Source: Rhizobium sp. ZPR4 (GTDB lineage Bacteria; Pseudomonadota; Alphaproteobacteria; Rhizobiales; Rhizobiaceae). From it: 64,000 bases of DNA. Below the pieces are notes generated by a model that saw only the letters and a program-made list of their open reading frames with translations, made no database searches and was not told where the DNA came from. The stretch lies in assembly GCF_040215725.1 (NCBI RefSeq), contig NZ_CP157967.1:3894001-3958000 (forward strand). Reading direction: 5' to 3'. A program made the translations under genes and the position numbers. Each line of letters opens with the position of its first letter. The first letter of the stretch is position 1. This document shows positions 34,605-42,992 of the stretch, piece after piece.

Positions 34605-36524
34605 ATGCTGTCGTCCTCCTATCATCTTGAAAACACATGGTCTCCCGAGGGCGGAAAGCATGGTCGCCTGACCCTGACACTTTTCAATTTTTCGGATGTG
34701 CCTCTTGCGAATTTTCGCCTCGCCTATACGACCCTGACGCGCTTCGTCGATCCGCAAGCCTGCGACAATGCCGTCTTCGTCCGCCGCAACGCCAATTTTC
34801 ATGAGTTTGCGCCGCCGGCCGGCGTGTCTATCGCGCCCGGAGAGAGCTGGACATTCACCGTCTCCTCACTTCACCGCATCGCGCGGCATTGCACCGATGG
34901 CGCTAAGTCCGCCTATGTGACGCTGGAAGATGGCACGCATGTCACGGTCTTCACCTCGGACCTGCTGCTTGCCGATCGCACCAGCGAGCCGCCGCCGGTG
35001 CTGCTGCCGGAAGGCAGGCTGGAGCTCCCCTATGCCATCCAGCCCTGGCCGGCGAAGATCGACGTCAAGCCGGGCGAAGACTTCCCGGTCGCGCTCTATC
35101 CGGCCAAGGGCACGGATGCCGCGAGCGTCAAGGCGCTGGCCACGGCGCAGGCGCTGTTCCGCCGCCTCTTTCCGTCCAATCACATCCCTTTCAGCCTCAT
35201 TGCTGCGCCGCAGGGCCGGGCGCTGCGTTTCGTTGAGCAGCCGGCACTTGCCCGCGAAGCCTATGAGCTTTCCTTTTCCGGCAATGAGGTCGTGCTTGCC
35301 TTCTCCACTGCGTCAGGCCGTCTCTATGGCCTGACGACGCTGGCGCAGCTTCTCGATGGCGCGCGGCGGGAGCCCGGCAAGTTCCGCTTCCCGGTCGCAG
35401 GCGTGATTGCCGACCGGCCACGCTACGGTTGGCGCGGCTGCCATCTCGACGTCTCCCGGCAGTTCACCCCGAAGGACGATGTCCTGCGCCTTCTCGACAT
35501 CCTTGCATGGTTGAAGCTCAATATCTTCCATTGGCACCTGACCGATGACGAAGCCTGGAGGCTGGAGATCCGCGCCTATCCGCAGCTGACCACGACGGGC
35601 GTGCTGCGCGGACCGGACGAGCCGCTGTTGCCGCAGCTCGGTAACGCGGCCGAGCCGGTCGGCGGCTTCTATTCGCAGGATGATGTCCGCGAAATCGTCG
35701 CCCATGCCGCAGCGCTCGGCATCGAGGTCATCCCCGAGATCGACATTCCCGGCCATAGCACCGCCACCCTCGTCGCTCTGCCTGAGCTGATGGACGGGCA
35801 GGAGGCGCCGGACAGCTATCACTCCGTGCAGGGCTATCCGAACAACGCCCTGAACCCGGCGATCGAGCTCACCTATGAATTCCTCGCCAAGGTCTTCGAT
35901 GAAATGGTCGAGCTCTTCCCTTCGGAATATATCCATATCGGCGGCGATGAGGTCGCCAATGGGTCCTGGCTTACGTCGCCGCTCGCACGCAAGCTGATGG
36001 AGCAGGAAGGCATATCGGGGACCTTTGCCCTTCAGTCCTACTTCCTGAAGCGCATCAAGGCGATGCTCACCGAGCGTGGCCGCAAACTTGCCGGCTGGAA
36101 CGAAGTCGCACACGGCGGCGGCGTCGATCCCAAGAGCACGCTGTTGATGGCCTGGGAAAAGCCGGAGGTCGGCATCGAGCTGGCGCGCGAGGGTTATGAG
36201 GTCGTCATGACGCCTGGCCAGGCCTATTATCTCGACATGGTGCAGGCCGACGCCTGGCAGGAGCCGGGCGCGAGCTGGGCAGGCACCGTGCCGCCAGCCC
36301 ATACCTATGCCTACGAGGCCGAGGGCGATTTCCCCGATGAGCTGAAACACCTGATGAAGGGGGTGCAGGCGTGCATCTGGCAGGAGAATTTCATCTCCCG
36401 CGACTATTTCAATCGTCTGGTCTTCCCGCGACTGCCCGCCATTGCTGAGGCGGCCTGGACGCCCAAGGCAGAGAAGGACTGGCTGCGCTTTGCCGCCATC
36501 GTGCCGCTGAGTCCGAAGCTTTAA
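34605..36524 (+). CDS. beta-N-acetylhexosaminidase, glycoside hydrolase family 20
   Basis: 639 residues with no signal peptide, so cytoplasmic. An N-terminal beta-sandwich region (about 1-260) leads into the GH20 barrel: YGWRGCHLDVSRQF, NIFHWHLTDDEAW, IEVIPEIDIPGHSTA and the catalytic pair Asp448-Glu449 in YIHIGGDEVANGSW. It removes terminal beta-linked GlcNAc/GalNAc by substrate-assisted catalysis, for example from chitooligosaccharides or glycopeptides. It lies 24 nt after the SDR and is followed by a terminator. Together with the RpiR regulator it points to amino-sugar oligosaccharide use. Confidence 0.94.
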   Translation: MLSSSYHLENTWSPEGGKHGRLTLTLFNFSDVPLANFRLAYTTLTRFVDPQACDNAVFVRRNANFHEFAPPAGVSIAPGESWTFTVSSLHRIARHCTDGAKSAYVTLEDGTHVTVFTSDLLLADRTSEPPPVLLPEGRLELPYAIQPWPAKIDVKPGEDFPVALYPAKGTDAASVKALATAQALFRRLFPSNHIPFSLIAAPQGRALRFVEQPALAREAYELSFSGNEVVLAFSTASGRLYGLTTLAQLLDGARREPGKFRFPVAGVIADRPRYGWRGCHLDVSRQFTPKDDVLRLLDILAWLKLNIFHWHLTDDEAWRLEIRAYPQLTTTGVLRGPDEPLLPQLGNAAEPVGGFYSQDDVREIVAHAAALGIEVIPEIDIPGHSTATLVALPELMDGQEAPDSYHSVQGYPNNALNPAIELTYEFLAKVFDEMVELFPSEYIHIGGDEVANGSWLTSPLARKLMEQEGISGTFALQSYFLKRIKAMLTERGRKLAGWNEVAHGGGVDPKSTLLMAWEKPEVGIELAREGYEVVMTPGQAYYLDMVQADAWQEPGASWAGTVPPAHTYAYEAEGDFPDELKHLMKGVQACIWQENFISRDYFNRLVFPRLPAIAEAAWTPKAEKDWLRFAAIVPLSPKL

Positions 36525-36570
36525 GCGTTGTCGGCGGCAGCATCATCCGCTGATATCCGAATGCCCTGAG

Positions 36571-36600
36571 GCCGCCGAACGAGCATTTCGGCGGCTTTCT
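36571..36600 (+). terminator. rho-independent terminator after the GH20 gene
   Basis: A 9-bp stem GCCGCCGAA / TTCGGCGGC (36571-36579 and 36587-36595) with a 7-nt loop, followed by TTTCTT. It lies 46 nt past the hexosaminidase stop and 17 nt before the convergent small membrane protein gene. Confidence 0.88.
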
Positions 36601-36617
36601 TATGCCGGTATAGGACA

Positions 36618-36800
36618 TTAGCCCGCCCGCAGCGTCGCCATGTCAGTCGGGAAGAAACCCGCCCAGGCCATCACCGCCATTGCCGTGATCACGAGCAGGT
36701 ACCACATGCTGAGATAATCTCCGACCAAACGTCGGTTCAGCGCGGCAAAGAGAAGGCCGACGCTAAAGGCCAGCCAGAGCAGATTGCAGACGTGGTTCAT
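36618..36800 (-). CDS. small two-helix membrane protein (60 aa)
   Basis: ATG at 36800 is chosen for AAGGGGA nine bases upstream; the longer frame to 36863 has no such site. The product has two hydrophobic segments (LLWLAFSVGLLFAAL and MWYLLVITAMAVMAWAGFF) joined by the positively charged NRRLVGDY, so a hairpin in the inner membrane is likely. No family recognised. It is convergent with the GH20 gene. About 300 nt upstream on the plus strand an EcfG-type promoter starts the next gene. Function unknown. Confidence 0.65.
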   Translation of the reverse strand: MNHVCNLLWLAFSVGLLFAALNRRLVGDYLSMWYLLVITAMAVMAWAGFFPTDMATLRAG

Positions 36801-37041
36801 TTTTTTGTTCCCCTTATTCGTCTTGCCCTCCCTGGAGCAGAGGTTAACGAGTTGGAGATGCAAGAGGTAGCGCTATAGCGGGATGGAGGTCTGCGCAAAG
36901 CGGGAAGCGCGGATGCGGCGATCGGTGTCTTGTCTTGAGAGACCGGCAGCAAGCAAGCCGGATGATCGTCGCGCGGCGTGCCTCACACTGGGTCGGGTCC
37001 AAGGAAGCCCAATAAAATCTTAAACGCACCCCCGCAGTCCC

Positions 37042-37066
37042 GGAACATCTCGCGCCACTCCCCGTT
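37042..37066 (+). promoter_or_regulatory. EcfG-type general stress promoter (GGAAC-N16-CGTT)
   Basis: GGAAC at 37042-37046 and CGTT at 37063-37066 with a 16-nt spacer: an exact match to the EcfG consensus. It lies 33 nt upstream of the DUF982 start codon, which puts the start site within the normal leader distance. Sigma-factor use is inferred. Confidence 0.78.
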
Positions 37067-37099
37067 ATCGCAAAATGGCCGGGATGAGGAGGTAGGGTC

Positions 37100-37366
37100 A
37101 TGGAACATGGTGATTGGAGCAATCCCGTCATAGTCGAGCTTGGCGGCGCGGGACATTTTGCAATCATAACCAATGCGCTCGATGCGGCGAACTGTATGAG
37201 CGAGGAGTGGCCGGTAAGTGGCGGGCCTGCGGTCGATGAGGCCGTGCTGGTCTGCCTCGATGCCGTGCTCGGCAAAGCTTCCGCCGAGGAGTCGCGCAAG
37301 GCCTTCCTGGATGCGGCGCACGAAGCGGGGCTCAGCGTCAGGCCGGACACCGAAAGCCTGCACTAG
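37100..37366 (+). CDS. DUF982-like small protein
   Basis: 88 residues. The layout matches DUF982 proteins, which are abundant in rhizobia: PVIVELGGAGHFAIITNALDAANCM, WPVSGGPAVDEAVLVCLDAVLGKAS and a final helix EESRKAFLDAAHEAGL (described in part). The ATG has GAGGAGG eight bases upstream and a perfect EcfG-type promoter 33 nt before it. The molecular function of the family is not known; the promoter suggests a stress-response role. It is followed by a 42-residue membrane ORF on the other strand. Confidence 0.82.
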   Translation: MEHGDWSNPVIVELGGAGHFAIITNALDAANCMSEEWPVSGGPAVDEAVLVCLDAVLGKASAEESRKAFLDAAHEAGLSVRPDTESLH

Positions 37367-37427
37367 ATCGACGTGCAATATATGGTGGGAGTGATGAGGC
37401 GGCCCGGGATATTCGAACCGGCAGCGC

Positions 37428-37556
37428 TCAAATCATCCAGAAGATCAGGCTGAGGATCACGATAACCGCGAGGATGAACCCGATCATCCTCCCGAGCCCT
37501 TCGTTGACATTGCCATTGCCCACGATCAGATCGTACCAGTCGCTCTTATGATCCAT
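37428..37556 (-). CDS. 42-residue single-pass membrane peptide
   Basis: On the minus strand GAGG lies eight bases before ATG 37556, opening 42 codons to a TGA at 37428. The N-terminal half is polar (MDHKSDWYDLIVGNGNVNEG) and the C-terminal half is one continuous hydrophobic helix (MIGFILAVIVILSLIFWMI) that ends the protein. This polar-then-membrane design and the ribosome binding site support a real small membrane protein. No family recognised. Promoter not identified. Confidence 0.55.
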   Translation of the reverse strand: MDHKSDWYDLIVGNGNVNEGLGRMIGFILAVIVILSLIFWMI

Positions 37557-38029
37557 CGAAAATCCCTCAAGGTCTATCCTATTAGGTCGCGGCTGTCCCA
37601 ACAGTCAACGGTTTAAGGCGGCTGAAAAGCCTGAAGCACTGACGCAGCCCAGAGTGACGCTGGCCATGCAGCTTTTGCTCGACAGCATGGTAACCTCGCT
37701 GGCTTGTGCCGATCTGCCCCGCAGAGCCGCCGGCAGGGAGCATTCCCGTTTCCGGTGAACAGCTACCAAGGAAATAGCGGGCTTTGAACGCGGTTCGAAC
37801 ATGTCCTCCGAACTCGTTGCCGTCGATCTGACGGCGGTGCGGTTCGAGAGAACTAGGGCTGAACAGGCTTAGCTACGTTCGAGATGGACAGATGCAGACC
37901 GCAAACGGCGCGCCTCCGATAGATGAAGGGAAGTCACTGGCAATCCTGGGGAGCGAAGTGAACATAGCAACCAATTAGTAAGGCAGCCTGAGATAATATC
38001 TTGCCACTTGAATTTGAAAGTTTGATTTG
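37557..38029. other. gene-poor intergenic stretch
   Basis: About 470 nt with no convincing ORF. Short open frames on both strands lack ribosome binding sites and family likeness. Composition becomes more AT-rich toward 38 kb. Contains GAAC-GCG-GTTC (37787-37798 region), a short inverted repeat of unknown meaning. Confidence 0.5.
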
Positions 38030-39025
38030 ATGTCGGATCAACCAACTTCGATTGCAATGGCAACCCAACACAGTGCAAGCCGATGCTGGGTCCTTCTTCT
38101 CGCCGTTTGTTCTTTGTATGTCGGGCTCGCAGCGGTCTCCTGGCCCTTCCGTTATTTCACTTTGTTGCGCATCTATGTGCAGACATTCCTTATCGGCATC
38201 CCGATGATTTTGTCCGCTGGCGCTATCGCCGGAGGCATCCTGACTGACATGATGGCTCCGTTGCGGGGCACACTGCGCATTCTTCGAAACGGTGGGTTGC
38301 AGACGGCAGCCATCGTCTTGGGCTATCTGCTGTTCCTCACCGCTTTCACGACCTTCAAGATCGCGATCCCCGAAATCGTGCCTTTCTACGCTGATCCTCT
38401 GCTGGCCAGCATAGATCGAACGATCTTCGGCGCGGACGCCTGGTTCTTCAGCCACTTGATGGTCAATAGACCGATGCTTCTTTTTCTGGCGTTCCAATAC
38501 GAAGTCACCTGGAAGGTGATGTGGTTCGCCATGTTCGTCTTCGTTGGCCTTTGGTCGGATCGGAAGCGCGGTGCCAGATATCTGCTCGCCCACGCTCTGA
38601 TGCTGATTATTTGCGGGACAGTCCTTGCAACAGCCCTGTCGTCAGTCGGCCCGATCTTCTACGACCGGATCTACGGCGGTGATCGTTTTGCTGATCTTGC
38701 CGCTACCATGCGGAGTCTAGGCGATGCCACGGATACCTGGCAGACTTCAAACTATTTGTTCCTGGCATATCGGAGCGGGCAGCTTTATCTCGGCAGCGGC
38801 ATCAGCGCCATGCCGAGCATTCATGTGGCGGTTGCCGCACTGAATGCTTTCTTCCTGGCGAGCTTCAATCGTTGGCTGGGCATCATTGCATGGGGTTTCT
38901 TTGCTGCAATCGCTTTCATGTCGGTCGAAACCGGCTGGCATTATGTCTCGGATGGCGTTCTGTCGTTCATAGTGGTCAGCGCGATTTGGTATGGCACAGG
39001 GAAAGTGTCGGAAACCTGGGGCTGA
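38030..39025 (+). CDS. PAP2-superfamily membrane phosphatase/transferase (Aur1/Ipt1-like)
   Basis: 331 residues with about six to seven membrane segments. The two PAP2 active-site blocks are present near the C-terminus: AMPSIHVAVAAL (Ser-x-x-His type) around residue 260 and ETGWHYVSDGVLSF (His and Asp) around residue 300. This variant (PAP2_3) includes inositol-phosphotransferase-like proteins and lipid phosphatases acting at the membrane surface. ATG 38030 has GAAAG eight bases upstream; a TTG three bases earlier is less likely. The region is less GC-rich than its surroundings and lies downstream of tRNA-Leu, which may indicate acquisition. Substrate unknown. Confidence 0.82.
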   Translation: MSDQPTSIAMATQHSASRCWVLLLAVCSLYVGLAAVSWPFRYFTLLRIYVQTFLIGIPMILSAGAIAGGILTDMMAPLRGTLRILRNGGLQTAAIVLGYLLFLTAFTTFKIAIPEIVPFYADPLLASIDRTIFGADAWFFSHLMVNRPMLLFLAFQYEVTWKVMWFAMFVFVGLWSDRKRGARYLLAHALMLIICGTVLATALSSVGPIFYDRIYGGDRFADLAATMRSLGDATDTWQTSNYLFLAYRSGQLYLGSGISAMPSIHVAVAALNAFFLASFNRWLGIIAWGFFAAIAFMSVETGWHYVSDGVLSFIVVSAIWYGTGKVSETWG

Positions 39026-39403
39026 CAATCGAGCGGTGTGGTGAGCTAATTTTCGGATATTCGCCGAGGATGCATGTTTTCCGTTGCTCGTCGCGCTCGC
39101 AATCAAGACATGAATTATTGTGTTCGACAGCTTCATCAGCAGCTAGAGACCGAATGAACCGGTGCGCTTGTCGTGCTTTTCAGTCATTCTCGCCAAAGCG
39201 ATCTGACCCGAGGCACGGTTCCGAATTTGGCCGGTGAATCCAAAGCGGCGTTCGGAGTTATGTCGGTCGTGATTGCAATCCATCTGATGAAACGGATTGA
39301 CGCAACCTGACATATGGCTTTCGATTTTGCCGGGGATATCAATAGGTTCAGCATACGGATCCAAAAAAATCCGCATCGGATGAAACCGATTAAAAAAGGG
39401 AAA
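39026..39403. other. gene-free stretch downstream of tRNA-Leu
   Basis: About 380 nt between the PAP2 gene and the 3' end of tRNA-Leu. No ORF with a ribosome binding site was seen. No integrase remnant or duplicate of the tRNA 3' end was found by eye. Confidence 0.5.
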
Positions 39404-39488
39404 TGGTGCCCAGAAGAGGACTCGAACCTCCACGCCTCGCGGCACAGGTACCTGAAACCTGCGCGTCTACCAATTCCGCCATCTGGGC
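39404..39488 (-). tRNA. tRNA-Leu (anticodon CAG)
   Basis: 85 nt on the minus strand beginning GCCCAGATGGCGGAATTGG and ending with an encoded CCA (39404-39406). The acceptor stem GCCCAGA/TCTGGGC pairs perfectly. The anticodon stem CAGGT/ACCTG encloses the loop TTCAGGT, giving anticodon CAG. A long variable arm (TGCCGCGAGGCGT region) and the T arm GGAGG-TTCGAGT-CCTCT mark a type II leucine tRNA. It reads CUG codons, the main leucine codon here. Confidence 0.97.
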
Positions 39489-39580
39489 GACGGACACGCA
39501 TGTAAGGGGGTGGCCGTCCGGTGTCAACAGGGTTTTTGAAGTTTTCGTGGCAATCGTGAAAAAAGCGGGTGAAGCCCGGG

Positions 39581-41011
39581 TCAAACCCGGGCTGCGGCCC
39601 ATGCGCTGATCAGGCCAAGTCCCTGTTCCAGCAGGGCCTTTGCCTCGTTTTCGCTCGATGCTTCCACATAGCAGCGCATTTCCGGCGCATTGCCGGAGGG
39701 GCGGAAATGGATGATTCGGTTATCCACAAGTGTCACCCGCAGGCCGTCGATGTCGCTCTTCGAGGCGACGCTCGCAATGGGCTTGAGGAAATCCGCAAGA
39801 TTGGCGTCGGAGGCGCGCAGATAGGCCATCAGCGCCGCGCTGGTTTCCACGGGGAAATTCTCCAGACGGTCGGCGGCGGCAAAGGGCAGGCGATAGCTGC
39901 CGGCCACGGCGGAGAGCGGCTTCTTGGTCTTTGCGGCGGCGTAGAGCGTTGCCAGGATCGGCAGGAAGCTGTCGCGCGTCGGCAGCGGCTCGAAGGTCTT
40001 GCCCTCGATGGTGAAGCGGCTGGCCGTCAGCGTGCCGCCATTGGCCTCGAAGCCCATGACATTGGCCTTGCCGGCGGCAACGGCTTCGTCCATGCCGGCA
40101 ATCACATAGGGCGAGCCGACGCGGGTGCGGGTGACGGCATAGGAGCCGGCGGCTTCGATGCCGGAATTGGAGGTGACCGGCGTCACGACCACTTGTGCGC
40201 CGAGGAAGTTCGCGGCGATGAGGCCGAGCAGGTCGCCGCGCAGAGGCTCGCCGGTTTCGTCCGCGACCAGCGGCCGGTCGCCGTCGCCATCGGCAGAGAC
40301 GATGGCGTCCAGGCCATGCTCCGGCGCCCAGCCCTTCATGAGGCGGATCGTCTCGGCCGAGACCGCTTCGGTATCCACCGGGATGAAGCTCTCGGAACGA
40401 CCGAGCGGCACGACGCGGGCGCCGTAGTGCTGCAGCACCTGGCCGAAGAGATCGCGCGCCACCGTGCTGTGTTGATAGATGCCGATGGTGAGGCCCGCGA
40501 GGCTGCCGGAAGGCAGTAGGCCCTTGTTGCGCTCCAGGAACAGCGCCTCCGTCTCCGCCGTGCGGTTTTCCGCTTCTGCTGGCGTTTCGTCGAGAACGGA
40601 ATCGCCGATTGCCAGGGCTTCCTCGCTGATCGCCACTTCGTCGCGCTTGTCGATTTCGCCGTCGGGCCGGTAGAATTTGATGCCGTTGCGGTCGGCGGGG
40701 ATGTGCGAGCCGGTAATCATCAGCGAGGTCGCCTTCAGCTGCAGGCCGTAGAGCGCCAGCGCCGGTGTCGGCAATGTGCCGCAGTCGATCGGCGTCAGGC
40801 CCGCCCGCTTCAGCGCGCCGATGCAGGTGGCCGAGATCGCCGGGCTCGATTCGCGGAAATCGCGGCCAACGAGGACGAGGTCGCCCGGCTTGGCATGGCC
40901 GCTCTTCAGCAGATGGCGGGCAAAGGCCGTCGCATAGAGCGCCGATGCCCGTCCCGTGAGGTCTGCGGATAGGCCGCGAAGGCCGCTGGTGCCGAATTTC
41001 AAGCTGCTCAC
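39581..41011 (-). CDS. phosphohexomutase (phosphomannomutase family)
   Basis: 476 residues starting at GTG 41011, chosen for AGGAG upstream and the family N-terminus SSLKFGTSGLRG; the frame is open to 41050. The phosphoserine loop is MITGSHIPADRNG (TGSHIP where others have TASHNP), the metal loop is SADGDGDRPL, the sugar-binding loop is GFEANGG and the phosphate loop is RPSGNAPEMRCY. It interconverts hexose 6- and 1-phosphates (mannose or glucose), feeding sugar-nucleotide and polysaccharide synthesis. It stands alone between tRNA-Leu and the BA14K gene. Exact sugar preference is uncertain. Confidence 0.9.
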   Translation of the reverse strand: MSSLKFGTSGLRGLSADLTGRASALYATAFARHLLKSGHAKPGDLVLVGRDFRESSPAISATCIGALKRAGLTPIDCGTLPTPALALYGLQLKATSLMITGSHIPADRNGIKFYRPDGEIDKRDEVAISEEALAIGDSVLDETPAEAENRTAETEALFLERNKGLLPSGSLAGLTIGIYQHSTVARDLFGQVLQHYGARVVPLGRSESFIPVDTEAVSAETIRLMKGWAPEHGLDAIVSADGDGDRPLVADETGEPLRGDLLGLIAANFLGAQVVVTPVTSNSGIEAAGSYAVTRTRVGSPYVIAGMDEAVAAGKANVMGFEANGGTLTASRFTIEGKTFEPLPTRDSFLPILATLYAAAKTKKPLSAVAGSYRLPFAAADRLENFPVETSAALMAYLRASDANLADFLKPIASVASKSDIDGLRVTLVDNRIIHFRPSGNAPEMRCYVEASSENEAKALLEQGLGLISAWAAARV

Positions 41012-41190
41012 TGGCAATCTCCTAGAAATGATTGCGCTGTTATGGAGCAAGCTGCGTTGCGGATCAACCGATCGAGATCACGGCTGTGTGCACGCCCAAG
41101 CACTGGTTTTGCCCCTCTTGCAATCCCACATAGATGCATGGCCCTTGTGAAAGGGACATTGCTTCACGGCGTATGGAACAGGAGTTCGTC

Positions 41191-41622
41191 ATGGCTGTCT
41201 TCAGCAAGATCGCTTCCGGTTGCGCTCTGGCGCTCGCCTTGCTGGGGCAGGCAGGTTTGGCTGCCGCTGCTTCGAATTCTCCGAAAATCGCCATTCCGCC
41301 GAGCACCACGAATTCGGTCATCTGCGATTCCCGAGGCTGCTTCGGTTTCGGGCAACGGCAGTTCTACACAAGGCCCGGCCAGCCGCTTCCGATCACGCCA
41401 CCCTATACGGGAGGGGTGAAACGGTTCGACAGCCCGCGTGTTCAAATGCCCCCGCGCGAAACCTATGCGCCGCCGCCGAGGGCTCTCTATCCTTCGCCAG
41501 CTCAGAAACTTAGGCAGCATCAGACCTGGTGCGCCGAACGTTACCGAACATACAATCCCGGCACCAATCGCTATACGACGATCAACCACGGCACTCAGCC
41601 CTGCCGTTCGCCTTTCGACTGA
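41191..41622 (+). CDS. BA14K-family exported protein
   Basis: 143 residues from ATG 41191 (CAGGAG 7 nt upstream; the frame is open to 41134). A signal peptide CALALALLGQAGLAAAA ends near residue 27. A Pro-rich middle is followed by the BA14K signature WCAERYRTYNPGTNRYTT...CRSPF with its two conserved cysteines at the C-terminus. BA14K proteins were first noted as Brucella immunoreactive antigens and are common in Rhizobiales; the molecular role is unclear. Periplasmic or surface location is likely. It is convergent with the Rdx-like gene. Confidence 0.9.
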   Translation: MAVFSKIASGCALALALLGQAGLAAAASNSPKIAIPPSTTNSVICDSRGCFGFGQRQFYTRPGQPLPITPPYTGGVKRFDSPRVQMPPRETYAPPPRALYPSPAQKLRQHQTWCAERYRTYNPGTNRYTTINHGTQPCRSPFD

Positions 41623-41643
41623 TAACCCCGAGCGGCAGGAGGC

Positions 41644-41937
41644 TCAGCTCTCCAGCGATCCGCGGTCGGTATGGCCGAGATCACGGTCGGGGTCGATGAC
41701 ATCGCGCACCCGCTGCTTCAGCTCCTTCGGTCCCGGGAAGCCGCCATCGCGCTTGCGCTCCCATAGCAGCTCACCATCGATGCGAATTTCGAAGACGCCG
41801 CCGGTGCCGGGGATCAGCGCCACTTCGCCGAGGCTGTCGGTGAAGGTCTGCAACAACTCCTGTGCCATCCAGCCGGAGCGTAGCAGCCAGTTGCATTGGG
41901 TGCAGTAGAGAATGGTGATGCGGGGCTTGTCGCTCAT
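41644..41937 (-). CDS. Rdx/SelT-SelW-SelH family thioredoxin-fold protein
   Basis: 97 residues with the thioredoxin-like start ITILYCTQCNWLLRS carrying a CxxC pair (CTQC at about residues 12-15), where eukaryotic SelW has selenocysteine. GGVFEIRIDGELLWERK and FPGPKELKQRVRD complete the family pattern. It is probably a cytoplasmic redox protein; partners are unknown. It ends 22 nt from the convergent BA14K gene. Confidence 0.9.
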   Translation of the reverse strand: MSDKPRITILYCTQCNWLLRSGWMAQELLQTFTDSLGEVALIPGTGGVFEIRIDGELLWERKRDGGFPGPKELKQRVRDVIDPDRDLGHTDRGSLES

Positions 41938-42163
41938 CGTCGTGGTCCTTCGCTATTTTGCTGACATCTAGGCTCAACTTTAGTTCGCTGCAAGCCAAAG
42001 CAATTCCAGAAAAAGTGCCAGGCGGTTTTCCGTCCGGAATTGCGCAAGGGCAGATGGCCAGAGCGGCTCTGTATTTCCGTCGAGCGCTGAAACGCTCTGG
42101 CCACTTGCCTCTCCCGCCGCCACATGCTCATCTCTGCCGGCAACATGTTCGGGGATCATCGGA

Positions 42164-42898
42164 ATGCGCGTCGCCATCATCGAGAATATGAAGAACACGC
42201 CGCTCGGCGCGCTTGGCATCGCGCTGGAGGAAGCCGGAGCTGTGATCGAATGGTTCCGCCCATGGAGCGGCGAGGCATTGCCGAAGGATGCGTCATCTTA
42301 CGACGCGCTGGCCGTGCTCGGTGGCGAACAGAGCGCTCGCGACGACCATACCCATCCCTATCTGCCGGAGCTGGCGCGGCTGATGCGCCGTTTCGAGGGC
42401 GAGGACAAGGCCGTGCTCGGCATCTGCCTCGGCAGCCAGATCCTGGCGCGCGCCTATGAAGCGGAAAACCATCTCGGCACCGCCCATGAATTCGGCTGGA
42501 AGACGGTCGGCCTCACGGAAGAGGGTAAGGCAGACCCGCTGCTGGCCGACATTGGCGAGGAATTCACCATTTTCGAATGGCATGGCGACACCTTTACCTT
42601 GCCGGCCGGCGCTACGCGTCTTGCGGCAAACGGCATCACGCCGAACCAGGCCTTCCGCATCGGCCGCGCCACCTATGGCACGCAGTTCCACTTCGAGGCC
42701 AATGCCACCGTGGTCGAGCGCTGGTGCGGCGAATTCAAGGAGACGATCGAGCGCAAGGAACCGGGCTGGCTCGATCGCTACCCGGAGCTCGTGGCCAGGC
42801 ATGCTGCTGCGGCCGAGACGGCTGGCCTTGCCATCGCCAGGGCCTGGGTGCGGACGATCGGCGCCCGAACGGAGCTTCTGCAAGTCGCGGAGGCTTGA
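42164..42898 (+). CDS. class I glutamine amidotransferase-like protein
   Basis: 244 residues. The triad of class I glutaminases is visible: Cys88 in AVLGICLGSQILA, His176 and Glu178 in TQFHFEA. It resembles GMP-synthase-type amidotransferase domains without a synthase partner, as in many stand-alone proteins that may hydrolyse gamma-glutamyl compounds. No signal peptide. ATG 42164 follows GGGGAT weakly. It is followed after 94 nt by a GFA protein. Substrate unknown. Confidence 0.9.
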   Translation: MRVAIIENMKNTPLGALGIALEEAGAVIEWFRPWSGEALPKDASSYDALAVLGGEQSARDDHTHPYLPELARLMRRFEGEDKAVLGICLGSQILARAYEAENHLGTAHEFGWKTVGLTEEGKADPLLADIGEEFTIFEWHGDTFTLPAGATRLAANGITPNQAFRIGRATYGTQFHFEANATVVERWCGEFKETIERKEPGWLDRYPELVARHAAAAETAGLAIARAWVRTIGARTELLQVAEA

Positions 42899-42992
42899 GG
42901 ATCACAAGGAGCTTTCGTCAATTGCAGGGCGGCTGATGCTGGTAGCGACGTGCCGCGCGTCGATAATCTATGAAATAGGAGGAAATGACATC

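Noticed and set aside
37411..37420. TCGAACC match to the tRNA-Leu T arm as an attachment site
   Set aside because: Only seven bases are shared, which is expected by chance.
37780..37800. GAAC-GCG-GTTC as a LexA box
   Set aside because: The alphaproteobacterial LexA site needs a 7-nt spacer; here it is 3 nt and no gene follows.
39143..39501. Minus-strand ORFs around 39.2-39.5 kb
   Set aside because: They run through tRNA-Leu; the sequence is explained by the tRNA.
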